Assembly: GCF_014191495.1 (NCBI RefSeq)
Contig: NZ_JACHWR010000001.1
Span: 1,984,001-2,048,000 of the forward strand
DNA from: Nocardioides soli
GTDB taxonomy: Bacteria; Actinomycetota; Actinomycetes; Propionibacteriales; Nocardioidaceae
Reading direction: 5' to 3'
DNA: 64,000 nt
Positions 25,932 through 35,340 of the stretch are shown one piece after another (within the stretch, counting starts at the first letter, position 1; every line of letters begins with the position of its first letter). Under the pieces are notes generated by a model. That model saw only the letters and a list, made by a program, of their open reading frames with translations. It did no database searches and was not told the DNA's origin. The position numbers and the translations under genes are program-made.

Positions 25932-26495
25932 TCAGCTCGGTCGCCACGCCGGATCGCGGCCGATGAACCCCAGCATCCGGGTCTGCACGTCCGCGTCGGC
26001 GGGCACGTCGACGCGCGCGCCGTACTGGCCGCTGCCGCGCAGCACCTCCTCGATCGGCTCCATGCCGGCGAGCAGCTCGGCGCACGTCTCCGGGTCGAGG
26101 GTCTCGTCCTGGCCGGTCGCCCGGGCGAGGTCCCACGTGTGCATGAAGACGTCGCTGGTGTAGAAGCGGTCCACGGCCTCCGGCAGCGCCACCTCGCCGA
26201 TGTGCGGGTTGCTGAGTACCCGGCCGCCGGTCGCCGGGTCGTCCAGCAGCGCCTGCACCGCCTCCGCCTGGGACCGCCAGGCACCGACCGGGTCGTCGTC
26301 GGCCGACGGACCGGAGGGCAGGCTGACATCGGAGCCGGACGCCAGGAAGCCGGGGAACCACTCGCCGAGGTGGCGGACGACGTCCCGCGCCGTCCAGCCG
26401 TCGACCGGCGCCGGCGCGTCCCAGTCCGTCGTGCCCTCGACCCGTCGCGTGAACCCCGCCGCCACCTCGCGGTGCCGCTCGGCGGGGTCGCTCAT
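25932..26495 (-). CDS. TIGR03086 family / maleylpyruvate isomerase N-terminal-like protein
   Basis: 187 residues. APVDGWTARDVVRHLGEWFP and DVFMHTWDLARATGQD are typical of the mycothiol-dependent maleylpyruvate isomerase N-terminal (DinB-like four-helix) family, with the metal-binding His residues visible. The start overlaps the SRPBCC stop by 4 nt (ATGA). Role unknown; possibly a thiol-dependent detoxification enzyme in the ArsR operon. Confidence 0.78.
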   Translation of the reverse strand: MSDPAERHREVAAGFTRRVEGTTDWDAPAPVDGWTARDVVRHLGEWFPGFLASGSDVSLPSGPSADDDPVGAWRSQAEAVQALLDDPATGGRVLSNPHIGEVALPEAVDRFYTSDVFMHTWDLARATGQDETLDPETCAELLAGMEPIEEVLRGSGQYGARVDVPADADVQTRMLGFIGRDPAWRPS

Positions 26496-26980
26496 GCCTC
26501 GGACTCCAGGAGCGCGTCCAGCTTCTCGTAGCCCTCGACCACCCCGACGTCCATGCCGCTCGCGACGATCTGGTCGCGGAGCTCGATCGACTCCACCACC
26601 GAGGTCGCGACGATCCGGCAGCGGTCGTCGTCGAGCGCCTCGAACGCCATCGCCTCGAGGCTGACCCCGTCGGGGGCACCCTCGAACGAGAACGTCTGCA
26701 CCAGCCGCTCGGGAGCCCGCACCTCGTGGAAGGAGCCCCAGAAGCCCATCTCGAAGGATCCGGAACCGTCGCGTGCCGTGTAGCGCCACTCCCCTCCGGT
26801 GCGGGCGTCCCACACGTCGACGGTGGTGTCGATGCTGCGCGGCCCGATCCACCGGACGAACAGCTCCGGGTCGGTCCAGGCGCGGAAGACCCGCTCCCGC
26901 GGCGCGTCGAACTCTCGGATGATCCGGATGACCGGCAGGTCCGGGTCCGCCTCGATCCGGGTCGGGTTCCGTGTCTTCAT
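26492..26980 (-). CDS. SRPBCC / AHSA1 family protein
   Basis: 162 residues. IIREFDAPRERVFRAWTDPELFVRWIGP is the classic START-like AHSA1 N-terminus, followed by GGEWRY and ERLVQTFSFEG. These proteins bind hydrophobic ligands in a cavity. It is translationally coupled to ArsR upstream and the TIGR03086 gene downstream by 4-nt overlaps. ArsR-SRPBCC pairs are common in Actinobacteria. Confidence 0.85.
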   Translation of the reverse strand: MKTRNPTRIEADPDLPVIRIIREFDAPRERVFRAWTDPELFVRWIGPRSIDTTVDVWDARTGGEWRYTARDGSGSFEMGFWGSFHEVRAPERLVQTFSFEGAPDGVSLEAMAFEALDDDRCRIVATSVVESIELRDQIVASGMDVGVVEGYEKLDALLESEA

Positions 26981-27336
26981 GATGCCTCTCCTTCTGCTCG
27001 GGCCGGCGACTCCGTCGCGGCCATCTCCTCCAGCACGGCGTCGAGCCGGCTGAACCGTTCCTCGGCTTGGCGCCGGTAGCGCTCGATCCAGGCGGTCATC
27101 AGGTCCAGCACCTCCGCCTCGAGGTGCACCGGCCGGCGCTGGGCGTCACGGGAGCGGCTGACCAGACCGGCCTCCTCGAGCACCTTGAGGTGCTTGGAGA
27201 CGGCCTGGACGCTCACGGCGTACGGCGCCGCGAGCTCGCCCACGGTCGCGTCGCCGCTCGCGGCGAGCCGCGCGACCAGATCGCGCCGCGTGGGGTCCGC
27301 CAGGGCCTGGAACACCCGGGACAGCTGGTCGGCCAC
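26977..27336 (-). CDS. ArsR family transcriptional repressor
   Basis: 119 residues. GTG at 27336 is preceded by AAGGAGG at good spacing. The winged helix-turn-helix is clear: ALADPTRRDLVARL, VGELAAPYAVSVQAVSKHL and LEEAGLVSRSRD. No metal-binding Cys cluster is visible, so it is probably of the SRPBCC-linked, non-metal type. It likely represses its own three-gene operon from two inverted repeats around the promoter. Confidence 0.85.
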   Translation of the reverse strand: MADQLSRVFQALADPTRRDLVARLAASGDATVGELAAPYAVSVQAVSKHLKVLEEAGLVSRSRDAQRRPVHLEAEVLDLMTAWIERYRRQAEERFSRLDAVLEEMAATESPARAEGEAS

Positions 27337-27351
27337 CGCGACCTCCTTATT

Positions 27352-27365
27352 CAACTGATTGGTTG
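27352..27365. promoter_or_regulatory. ArsR operator candidate, site 2
   Basis: CAACTGATTGGTTG, an imperfect palindrome matching the site at 27399-27412, placed at the predicted transcription start just below the -10. Confidence 0.5.
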
Positions 27366-27370
27366 AGAAG

Positions 27371-27400
27371 ACCGTAGGCGCGCACTCCACGAGTTGTCAA
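27371..27400 (-). promoter_or_regulatory. Promoter of the ArsR-SRPBCC operon
   Basis: On the minus strand: TTGACA (27400-27395), an 18-bp spacer, then TACGGT (27376-27371). This is the best -35/-10 pair in the window. It gives a leader carrying the AAGGAGG site. Confidence 0.65.
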
Positions 27401-27412
27401 CCATCAGGTTGT
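27399..27412. promoter_or_regulatory. ArsR operator candidate, site 1
   Basis: CAACCATCAGGTTG: 5-bp perfect arms with a 4-bp centre, touching the -35 element. Its centre is 47 bp from that of site 2. Confidence 0.5.
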
Positions 27413-27494
27413 GAACGATTCCCGGCGGATCGCTCAGGTCCGACCGGGTCGCGCCGATGGACGGGGCGGCACTGTGAGTGGAAGCGAGGGGTTG

Positions 27495-27689
27495 ATGCAC
27501 CCGATGCTGACGGACGGCGGCGAGCCCGAGGAGTCCCCGGTGACGTCCTTCGAGGACTGGTGCGCGTCGATGGAGCTGCACCCCGAGGACTCCCGCGCCT
27601 GGCCGCTCTACGAGGCGCGGACGGGCGCCGAAACCTGTCCGAACCTTGTCGACGACTTCCCTCAATCGCCTGCGCATCCCCAGAATTAG
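27495..27689 (+). CDS. Small hypothetical protein
   Basis: 64 residues, acidic, with no cysteine cluster or membrane helix. ATG at 27495 has GCGAGGGG just upstream; a GTG at 27474 would add 7 residues. The composition (TSFEDWCASMELHPEDSRAW) looks protein-like rather than a shadow, and no competing gene covers the stretch. Unrecognised. It lies between the divergent ArsR promoter and the sugar transferase gene. Confidence 0.45.
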   Translation: MHPMLTDGGEPEESPVTSFEDWCASMELHPEDSRAWPLYEARTGAETCPNLVDDFPQSPAHPQN

Positions 27690-27742
27690 GTAAAGGATCG
27701 TAGCCGTTTGACGGGGCCCGGCCGTGCCGACGAGCCGGGGCG

Positions 27743-29215
27743 ATGACTCATGGGACTGGTATGACGCTGCTCTCGGTCAAGGGGACCGGAACACTCGGAC
27801 CGCCCAGCCGCGCCCTGCGCTACCTGCCCGTCTCCGCGCTGCTGCTCGACCTCGCCGTGATGGCCGGCGTCTTCGCGCTGGCCGTTCTCGGCCGCAGTCG
27901 CCTCACCCTCTTCGACAACCTGGCCGACGTGTCGGCCGACGTGATGGTCGTCGGGCCGCTGGCGCTGCTCGGCTGGCTGGTGCTGATCGCGGCGCTGGGC
28001 GGCTACCGCGACGACCTGTTCGGCGCGGGCACCGACGAGTACAAGCGGGTCCTCCACGCCAGCCTCGCCGCCGCCGGCCTGCTCGGGGTCGGCTGCTACC
28101 TGGCCAAGTTCCAGCTCTCGCGTGGCTTCTTCGTGCTCGCCTTCGGTCTCGGCATCCCGGCGCTCCTGTTCGGCCGCTACCTGCTCCGCCGGGCGGTGCA
28201 CCGGGCCCGCCGCCAGGGTCGGCTCCGCTACCGGGTGCTGATCGCCGGCTCGCCCACGCACGTCGACGAGGTCGCCGCGGTGCTCCGGCGCGAGTCCTGG
28301 CTCGGCTACCACGTCGCCGGCGCCCTGGTGCCCGCCAAGGACGTCGGCGAGGAGACCGCGGCCGGCATCCCGATCCTGGGTGCCACCGAGCGGGCCACCG
28401 AGCTTGCGCGCGCCCGGGACGCCGACGTCATCTTCTTCGCCGGAGGCGCCCTCACCTCGCCCACCCAGCTGCGCCGGATCGCGTGGGACCTGGAGCGCGA
28501 CGAGGTCCAGGTCGTGATGGCCCCCAGCGTCACCGACGTCTCCAACGAGCGGGTCCGGATGCGACCGGTCGGCGGGCTGCCGCTCATCCACATCGACCCG
28601 CCCCGGGCGACCGACGCGTCACGCTGGGGCAAGCGGCTCTTCGACATCGTCGGCTCGGTCGCGCTGATCGTGGTGTTCTCACCGATCTTCCTCTTCGCCT
28701 CGGCCCGGGTCTGGATGCACGACCGCGGCCCGATCCTCTTCCGGCAGACCCGGATCGGTCGCGACGGAGGGGAGTTCACCTGCCTCAAGTACCGCACGAT
28801 GGTCGTGAACGCCGACCGGTTCATCGCCCGGATGCAGGCCGACCTCGGGCAGAGCGCGCTGCTGTTCAAGGTGAAGGACGACCCGCGGATCACCGCACCC
28901 GGCAGGTGGCTGCGCCGCTACTCGATCGACGAGCTCCCGCAGCTGTTCAACGTGCTCCGCGGAGACATGAGCCTGGTCGGGCCGCGCCCCCAGGTCGCCC
29001 GCGAGGTGGCGCTCTACGACAGCGCGATGGCGCGACGACTGAGGGTGCGTCCCGGCATGACCGGGCTGTGGCAGGTCTCCGGCCGGAGCGAGCTCAGCCT
29101 CGAGGAGGCGATCCGGCTCGACCTCTACTACGTCGACAACTGGTCGATGCTGCAGGACCTCTCGATCCTCGGCCGCACGCTCGGCGCCGTGTTCAGCTCG
29201 CGCGGCGCCTACTGA
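27743..29215 (+). CDS. Polyprenyl-phosphate sugar-1-phosphate transferase (initiating glycosyltransferase)
   Basis: 490 residues. The first 150 residues contain four to five membrane segments, then a CoA-binding-like Rossmann segment (LIAGSPTHVDEV), then a further helix (VALIVVFSPIFLFAS) and the bacterial sugar transferase domain with KYRTMV, LRRYSIDELPQL, GDMSLVGPRP and RVRPGMTGLWQ. This is the WbaP/CpsE-type enzyme that loads the first sugar phosphate onto undecaprenyl phosphate. An ATG at 27761 is an alternative start. It precedes three Gmd/Rml sugar genes, consistent with starting repeat-unit assembly. Confidence 0.88.
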   Translation: MTHGTGMTLLSVKGTGTLGPPSRALRYLPVSALLLDLAVMAGVFALAVLGRSRLTLFDNLADVSADVMVVGPLALLGWLVLIAALGGYRDDLFGAGTDEYKRVLHASLAAAGLLGVGCYLAKFQLSRGFFVLAFGLGIPALLFGRYLLRRAVHRARRQGRLRYRVLIAGSPTHVDEVAAVLRRESWLGYHVAGALVPAKDVGEETAAGIPILGATERATELARARDADVIFFAGGALTSPTQLRRIAWDLERDEVQVVMAPSVTDVSNERVRMRPVGGLPLIHIDPPRATDASRWGKRLFDIVGSVALIVVFSPIFLFASARVWMHDRGPILFRQTRIGRDGGEFTCLKYRTMVVNADRFIARMQADLGQSALLFKVKDDPRITAPGRWLRRYSIDELPQLFNVLRGDMSLVGPRPQVAREVALYDSAMARRLRVRPGMTGLWQVSGRSELSLEEAIRLDLYYVDNWSMLQDLSILGRTLGAVFSSRGAY

Positions 29216-29240
29216 TCTCGCCATCCGGCACAATCGCCCC

Positions 29241-30221
29241 ATGCCGACCGCGCTCATCACCGGGATCACCGGCCAGGACGGGCTCTACCTGGCCGAGCTC
29301 CTGGTGGCCAAGGGGTACGACGTCCACGGCCTGATCCGCGGCCAGAACAACCCGAAGCTCGACCTGGTGCGCCGACTGCTGCCCGAGGTGCGGCTGCACC
29401 ACGGCGACCTCACCGACATGTCGAGCCTGATCCGGGCGCTGCGCGAGTCCCAGCCCGACGAGGTCTACAACCTCGGCGCGGTCTCGTTCGTCGCCTACTC
29501 CTGGGAGAACGCCGCCCTCACCACCGACGTGACCGCCAAGGGCGTGCTCAACATGCTCGAGGCGGTGCGCCTGCACGCCGGCGACCGCCCGGACTCCGTG
29601 CGGTTCTACCAGGCGTCGAGCTCGGAGATGTTCGGCAAGGTGCAGGAGGTCCCGCAGCGGGAGTCGACGCTGCTGTGGCCGCGCTCGCCGTACGGCGTCA
29701 GCAAGGTCTTCGGCCACTACATGACGATCAACTACCGCGAGTCCTACGGGATGCACGCCTCGTCGGGCATCCTCTTCAACCACGAGTCGCCGCGGCGCGG
29801 GCCCGAGTTCGTCACCCGCAAGATCAGCGAAGCGGTGGCGCGGATCAAGCTCGGTCTCCAGGAGGATGTCGTCCTCGGCAACCTGGACGCCGAGCGCGAC
29901 TGGGGATACGCCGGTGACTACGTCGAGGCGATGTGGCTGATGCTCCAGCAGCCGACCGCCGACGACTACGTGGTCGCGACCGGCGAGACGCACTCGATCC
30001 GCGACTTCCTCGACGTCGCCTTCGACCACGTCGGCGTCGACGACTGGACGTCGTACGTGCGGCAGGACGAGCGGTTCATGCGCCCCGCCGAGGTCGACCA
30101 GCTCATCGGCGACGCCAGCAAGGCGCGCGACGTGCTCGGCTGGAAGCCGAAGGTCCCCTTCGAGGCACTGGTGACCATGATGGTCGACGCCGACCTCGCG
30201 GCGATCCAGCAGGGCTGGTGA
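29241..30221 (+). CDS. GDP-mannose 4,6-dehydratase family protein
   Basis: 326 residues. N-terminal TGITGQDG binds NADP; FYQASSSEMFG and SPYGVSK carry the catalytic Ser/Thr, Glu, Tyr and Lys; [16 protein letters not shown] is diagnostic of Gmd-type dehydratases. It lacks the STFN-type N-terminal segment of the canonical enzyme (present in the gene at 37901), so its exact substrate may differ. The next gene starts one base after its stop. Confidence 0.8.
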   Translation: MPTALITGITGQDGLYLAELLVAKGYDVHGLIRGQNNPKLDLVRRLLPEVRLHHGDLTDMSSLIRALRESQPDEVYNLGAVSFVAYSWENAALTTDVTAKGVLNMLEAVRLHAGDRPDSVRFYQASSSEMFGKVQEVPQRESTLLWPRSPYGVSKVFGHYMTINYRESYGMHASSGILFNHESPRRGPEFVTRKISEAVARIKLGLQEDVVLGNLDAERDWGYAGDYVEAMWLMLQQPTADDYVVATGETHSIRDFLDVAFDHVGVDDWTSYVRQDERFMRPAEVDQLIGDASKARDVLGWKPKVPFEALVTMMVDADLAAIQQGW

Positions 30222-30222
30222 G

Positions 30223-31176
30223 ATGGCCCGCGCGTTCGTCACGGGAGCCACCGGGCAGGACGGGTCCTATCTCGTCGAGCGCCTGCTGGCCGAGGGCGTC
30301 GACGTGCACGCCCTGGCCAGCCCGCACGAGCCCGTCCCGGCCATCGAGGGCGTCGAGGTGCACGTCGGCGACCTCCTCGACGGCGAGCGGATCCGCACGC
30401 TGCTCCTGGAGGTCTCGCCCGACGAGGTCTACAACCTCGCCGCGCTGAGCTCGGTCGCCCGATCCTGGGAGCAGCCCGACCTCACCGCCCGGCTCAACGG
30501 CACGGCGGCGGCGGCACTGATGGAGTCCGCCTGGCAGCTGCAGGAACACACCGGCCGCGCCGTGCGCTTCGTCCAGGCGTCGAGCGCCGAGATCTTCGGC
30601 GAACCCGAGCTCGCGCCGCAGGGCGAGCGCACACCGGTCCGGCCGCTCAACCCCTACGGCGCCGCCAAGGCGTTCGCACACCTCTCCGCGCACGTCTACC
30701 GGCAGCGCGGGCTGCACGCCACGAGCGTGATCCTCTACAACCACGAGTCGCCGCGCCGACCGCGCCAGTTCGTCACCCGCAAGATCACCTCCACGGTTGC
30801 CGAGATCGCGCTCGGGCGTGCCGAGACGCTGACCCTCGGCAACCTCGACGCCCGGCGCGACTGGGGCTGGGCCCCCGACTACGTCGACGCGATGGTCCGG
30901 GCCGCCCGGGCGGACCAGGCCGCCGACTTCGTCGTCGCCACCGGCGTGAGCCACTCCGTCCGAGACTTCGCCGCCGCCGCCTTCGACCGCGCCGGAGTGC
31001 CCGACTGGGAGGCGCGACTGCTGGTCGACGAGGCACTCGTGCGACCGGCCGACGCGACGGAGCTGGTCGGCGACGCCTCGCGGGCGCGCGACGTCCTCGG
31101 CTGGGCACCGACGGTGCCGTTCGAGGAGCTGGTCGGCCGGATGGTGAACGCCGACCTCGCCGCTCTCGCCGACTGA
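30223..31176 (+). CDS. GDP-mannose 4,6-dehydratase family protein (second)
   Basis: 317 residues. TGATGQDG, FVQASSAEIFG, NPYGAAK and YNHESPRRPRQFVTRK again mark the Gmd subgroup. It is similar to, but clearly diverged from, its upstream neighbour. Tandem Gmd-like genes may act in sequence or as a heteromer to make a GDP-4-keto-6-deoxy sugar or variant. No reductase or epimerase of the GDP-fucose type is adjacent. Confidence 0.78.
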   Translation: MARAFVTGATGQDGSYLVERLLAEGVDVHALASPHEPVPAIEGVEVHVGDLLDGERIRTLLLEVSPDEVYNLAALSSVARSWEQPDLTARLNGTAAAALMESAWQLQEHTGRAVRFVQASSAEIFGEPELAPQGERTPVRPLNPYGAAKAFAHLSAHVYRQRGLHATSVILYNHESPRRPRQFVTRKITSTVAEIALGRAETLTLGNLDARRDWGWAPDYVDAMVRAARADQAADFVVATGVSHSVRDFAAAAFDRAGVPDWEARLLVDEALVRPADATELVGDASRARDVLGWAPTVPFEELVGRMVNADLAALAD

Positions 31177-31239
31177 GCGCGCGAAGGCCGGCCCTCCCCC
31201 AGGTCGCGATGGCGGCGCAGCGTCGCGTGGGGTCGACCC

Positions 31240-31323
31240 CTCGGGCGATCCCTGCGGTTCTGGGGTGTTGCATCGGCCGAGAAGCGCAGGAATACCCGGT
31301 GAACCGGGAATTCCCGCACAGAC
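31240..31323. repeat. Dispersed hairpin repeat R2, copy 2
   Basis: About 84 bp matching 644-727. The inverted repeat GGAATACCCGG (31289-31299) and CCGGGAATTCC (31304-31314) flanks a TGAA loop. It lies between convergent genes, so it could serve as a bidirectional terminator here, but copy 1 is between divergent genes. Confidence 0.6.
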
Positions 31324-31332
31324 GCCGACCCG

Positions 31333-32196
31333 TCAGTCCTCCAGCAACCGCAGCAGGTAGCGCCCGTAGCCGCTCTTCAGCAGCGGCTCGGCGCGGGCGG
31401 CGAGCTGCTCGTCGTCGAGGAAGCCCATCCGCCAGGCGGCCTCCTCGGGCGCCCCGATCTTGGTGTCCTGCCGGTGCTCGATCGCCCGCACGTAGTTGCC
31501 CGCGTCGTTGAGGTCGTCGAAGGTCCCGGTGTCGAGCCAGGCGACGCCGCGCTGCAGAACCTCGACCTGGAGCCTGCCCTCGTCGAGGTAGGTGCGGTTC
31601 AGGTCGGTGATCTCGAGCTCGCCGCGCGCGGACGGCTGCAGCGCCTTGGCCCGCTCGACGACGCTCGCGTCGTAGAAGTAGAGGCCCGGCACCGCGTAGC
31701 TGCTCTTCGGCTTCGCAGGCTTCTCCTCGAGCGAGACCGCGCGCATCTCGTCGTCGAACTCCACCACGCCGTACGCCGTGGGGTCGGCCACCCGGTAGCC
31801 GAACACGGCCGCGCCCTCGAGGTCGCGGAACCGACTGAGCTGGGTGCCGAGGCCGGGGCCGTAGAAGAGGTTGTCGCCGAGCACCAGGCCGGCGACGCTG
31901 TCGCCGACGTGCTCCTCGCCGATGATGAAGGCCTGCGCCAGCCCGTCCGGGCTCGGCTGCACGGCGTAGCTGATCGCGATGCCGAACTGGCTGCCGTCGC
32001 CGAGCAACCGGCGGAACTGCTCGGCCTCGTGCGGCGTCGTGATCACCAGGATGTCGCGGATCCCGGCCAGGATCAGCGTCGACAGTGGGTAGTAGATCAT
32101 CGGCTTGTCGTAGACCGGCATCAGCTGCTTGCTCACGGCGAACGTGATCGGGTGCAGCCGCGAGCCGGTGCCACCGGCCAGGATGATTCCGCGCAT
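31333..32196 (-). CDS. rmlA: Glucose-1-phosphate thymidylyltransferase
   Basis: 287 residues. [21 protein letters not shown] is the nucleotidyltransferase signature; LGDNLFYG and EVVEFD are further RmlA landmarks. It converts glucose-1-phosphate and dTTP to dTDP-glucose, the first step of dTDP-L-rhamnose synthesis. Divergent from rmlB, 61 bp away. A TACGAT lies 8 nt before its ATG. Confidence 0.9.
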   Translation of the reverse strand: MRGIILAGGTGSRLHPITFAVSKQLMPVYDKPMIYYPLSTLILAGIRDILVITTPHEAEQFRRLLGDGSQFGIAISYAVQPSPDGLAQAFIIGEEHVGDSVAGLVLGDNLFYGPGLGTQLSRFRDLEGAAVFGYRVADPTAYGVVEFDDEMRAVSLEEKPAKPKSSYAVPGLYFYDASVVERAKALQPSARGELEITDLNRTYLDEGRLQVEVLQRGVAWLDTGTFDDLNDAGNYVRAIEHRQDTKIGAPEEAAWRMGFLDDEQLAARAEPLLKSGYGRYLLRLLED

Positions 32197-32236
32197 GGTG
32201 CCCGATCGTACGGTTCTCGAATCGGCGGCGGGGTGA

Positions 32237-33270
<1,034 letters not shown>

Positions 33271-33271
<1 letters not shown>

Positions 33272-34665
33272 TGAGCCTGCCGGCCCTGGAGACCACGCCG
33301 ATCCCGGGACTGGTGGTGCTCCGGCTGGACCTGCGCGAGGACGCCCGCGGCTGGTTCAAGGAGAACTGGCAGCGCGAGAAGATGGTCGCGCTGGGGCTGC
33401 CCGACTTCGGCCCGGTGCAGAACAACATGTCCTACAACGCCAAGCGCGGCACCACCCGCGGCATCCACACCGAGCCGTGGGACAAGTTCGTCTCGGTGGC
33501 CAACGGCCGGGCCTTCGGCGCGTGGGTCGACATGCGCGAGGGCGAGACGTTCGGCGCGGTCCACACGGTCGAGCTCGACCCCGCCACGGCGGTGTTCGTG
33601 CCCCGAGGCGTCGGCAACAGCTACCAGACGCTCGAGGACGGAGTCACCTACTCCTACCTGGTCAACGAGCACTGGCGTCCGGCCACGGCCTACCCCGCCC
33701 TCGACCTCGCCGACGAGACGGCCGCGATCCCGTGGCCGATCCCGCTGGACTCCCCCGAGGCCGAGATCTCGGAGAAGGACCAGCGCAACCCCCGCCTCGG
33801 CGACGTCACGCCGATGCAGCCGAAGAAGACGCTCATCATCGGCTGCCACGGCCAGCTCGGTCGCGCGCTGCAGGCCGACTTCCCGGGCTCCGACCTCGTG
33901 GACCTCGCTGAGCTCGACGTCACCGACGCCGACGCCGTGGCGGCGTGGCCCTGGCACGAGTACGCGCTGGTGCTCAACGCCGCCGCCTACACCGCCGTCG
34001 ACGCGGCGGAGACCGCCGAGGGGCGGCGTACGGCGTGGGCCGCGAACGCGGGCGCCCCGGCCACCCTGGCGCGGCTGGCGCGCGAGCACGGCTTCACGCT
34101 GGTGCACTACTCCTCGGAGTACGTCTTCGACGGGACCGCCGAGGAGCACGCCGAGGACGAGCCGCTCTCCCCGCTCGGGGTGTACGCCCAGACCAAGGCC
34201 GCCGGCGACATCGCCGTCGCCACCGCGCCGCGCCACTACCTACTGCGCACGTCCTGGGTGATCGGGGACGGCAACAACTTCGTGCGCACCATGCAGCGAC
34301 TCGCGGCCGACGGCGTCTCACCGAGCGTGGTCGACGACCAGCGCGGCCGGCTGACCTTCACCACGGAGCTGTCCCGGGCGACCCGGCACCTGGTGGACAC
34401 CGGCGCGGCGCACGGCATCTACAACCTCAGCAACGGCGGACCCGTGCGGTCGTGGGCCGAGATCGCGAAGGCCGTCTTCCGGCTCTCCGGGCGAGACGAG
34501 GACGACGTGACGCCGACGACCACCGCCGAGTACTTCGCCGGCAAGACGGCGTACTCCCCGCGGCCACTCAACAGCGCGCTGAGCCTGGCCAAGATCGAGG
34601 CGACCGGCTTCGTCCCGGAGGACGCGACGGCGGCCCTGGAGCGCTACGTCAGCGCCGGCGGGTGA
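33271..34665 (+). CDS. rmlCD: Bifunctional dTDP-4-dehydrorhamnose 3,5-epimerase / reductase (RmlC-RmlD fusion)
   Basis: 464 residues. Residues 1-185 are RmlC-like (LREDARGWFKENWQREKM, GIHTEPWDKFVSV, VFVPRGVGNSYQTLED); the catalytic His of the epimerase lies in RGIHTE. From about 187 RmlD begins with LIIGCHGQLGRAL and continues with NAAAYTAVDAAE and GVYAQTKAAGD. The two last steps of dTDP-L-rhamnose synthesis are thus on one chain, an arrangement known in Actinobacteria. Its 3' end overlaps the convergent DUF2516 gene by 17 bp. Confidence 0.9.
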
Positions 34666-34942
34666 GGTTCGTGAGCGCCGGGCGCACGTCGGCGAGGTAG
34701 ACGAACGCCGCGATCGTGAACACCAGGTTGAGCAGGCCGATCGGCCCGCCGCCGAGGATCAGCTGCACGGCCAGCCCGAGCCCGAGGATGATCGTCCACG
34801 CCGGCTTCGTGAGCTTGCCGGCCGCCGTGTAGTGCTCCGCCGACCACATCAGCGAGCTGATGAAGGCGAAGAGCTTCACCGCGAGCAGCACGAGCTCGAC
34901 GACGAGCATCACGCCCATCTCGAAGTTCATCACCGTCAGCAC
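34649..34942 (-). CDS. DUF2516 family membrane protein
   Basis: About 97 residues with three hydrophobic segments (VVELVLLAVKLFAFISSL; WTIILGLGLAVQLIL; LVFTIAAFVYLA) and the conserved AGKLTKPAW loop. This family regularly follows HbhA and an XRE regulator in Actinobacteria (Rv0474-Rv0476 order in M. tuberculosis), as here. GTG at 34942 was chosen because TAGGCT lies 6 nt before it; ATG at 34930 is an alternative. Function unknown. Confidence 0.75.
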   Translation of the reverse strand: MLTVMNFEMGVMLVVELVLLAVKLFAFISSLMWSAEHYTAAGKLTKPAWTIILGLGLAVQLILGGGPIGLLNLVFTIAAFVYLADVRPALTNLTRRR

Positions 34943-34948
34943 ACGCAC

Positions 34949-34954
34949 AGCCTA
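34949..34954 (-). promoter_or_regulatory. -10-like hexamer TAGGCT for DUF2516 gene
   Basis: On the minus strand, 6 nt before GTG at 34942. It implies the gene is transcribed separately from hbhA, from which the repeat array separates it. Confidence 0.4.
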
Positions 34955-34980
34955 CGTGCGATCGAGGTGGTTGCGCCCAC

Positions 34981-35324
34981 GGTGGTTCAGGAAGGTGCGC
35001 CAGCGCCTGTCTCGAAACCCACCGCGCAGGCCACGGTGGTTGAGCCCTGCGCACGGTGGTTGAGGAAGGTGCGCCAGGGCCTGTCTCGAAACCCACCGCG
35101 CAGGCCACGGTGGTTGAGCCCTGCGCACGGTGGTTGAGGAAGGTGCGCCAGGGCCTGTCTCGAAACCCACCGCGCAGGCCACGGTGGTTGAGCCCTGCGC
35201 ACGGTGGTTGAGGAAGGTGCGCCAGCGCCTGTCTCGAAACCCACCGCGCGCAGGCCACGGTGGTTGAGCCCTGCGCACGGTGGTTGAGGTGCGAGGAGCG
35301 CCAGCGACGAGCCTCGAAACCACC
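34981..35324. repeat. Tandem array of a 74-bp unit plus a terminal repeat copy
   Basis: Four near-identical units (34981-35054, 35055-35128, 35129-35202, and 35203-35278, the last 76 bp) of GGTGGTTGAGGAAGGTGCGC...CTCGAAACCC plus a second GGTGGTTGAG half, followed by a 46-bp copy of the longer variant at 35279-35324. The array fills almost the whole gap between hbhA and the DUF2516 gene. The stretch 34955-35340 contains no gene that I can support. Confidence 0.9.
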
Positions 35325-35340
35325 GCAGGACCTGAGAGCG

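Noticed and set aside
34981..35324. CRISPR-like array
   Set aside because: Units are contiguous 74-bp tandem copies with no unique spacers, and no cas gene is present.
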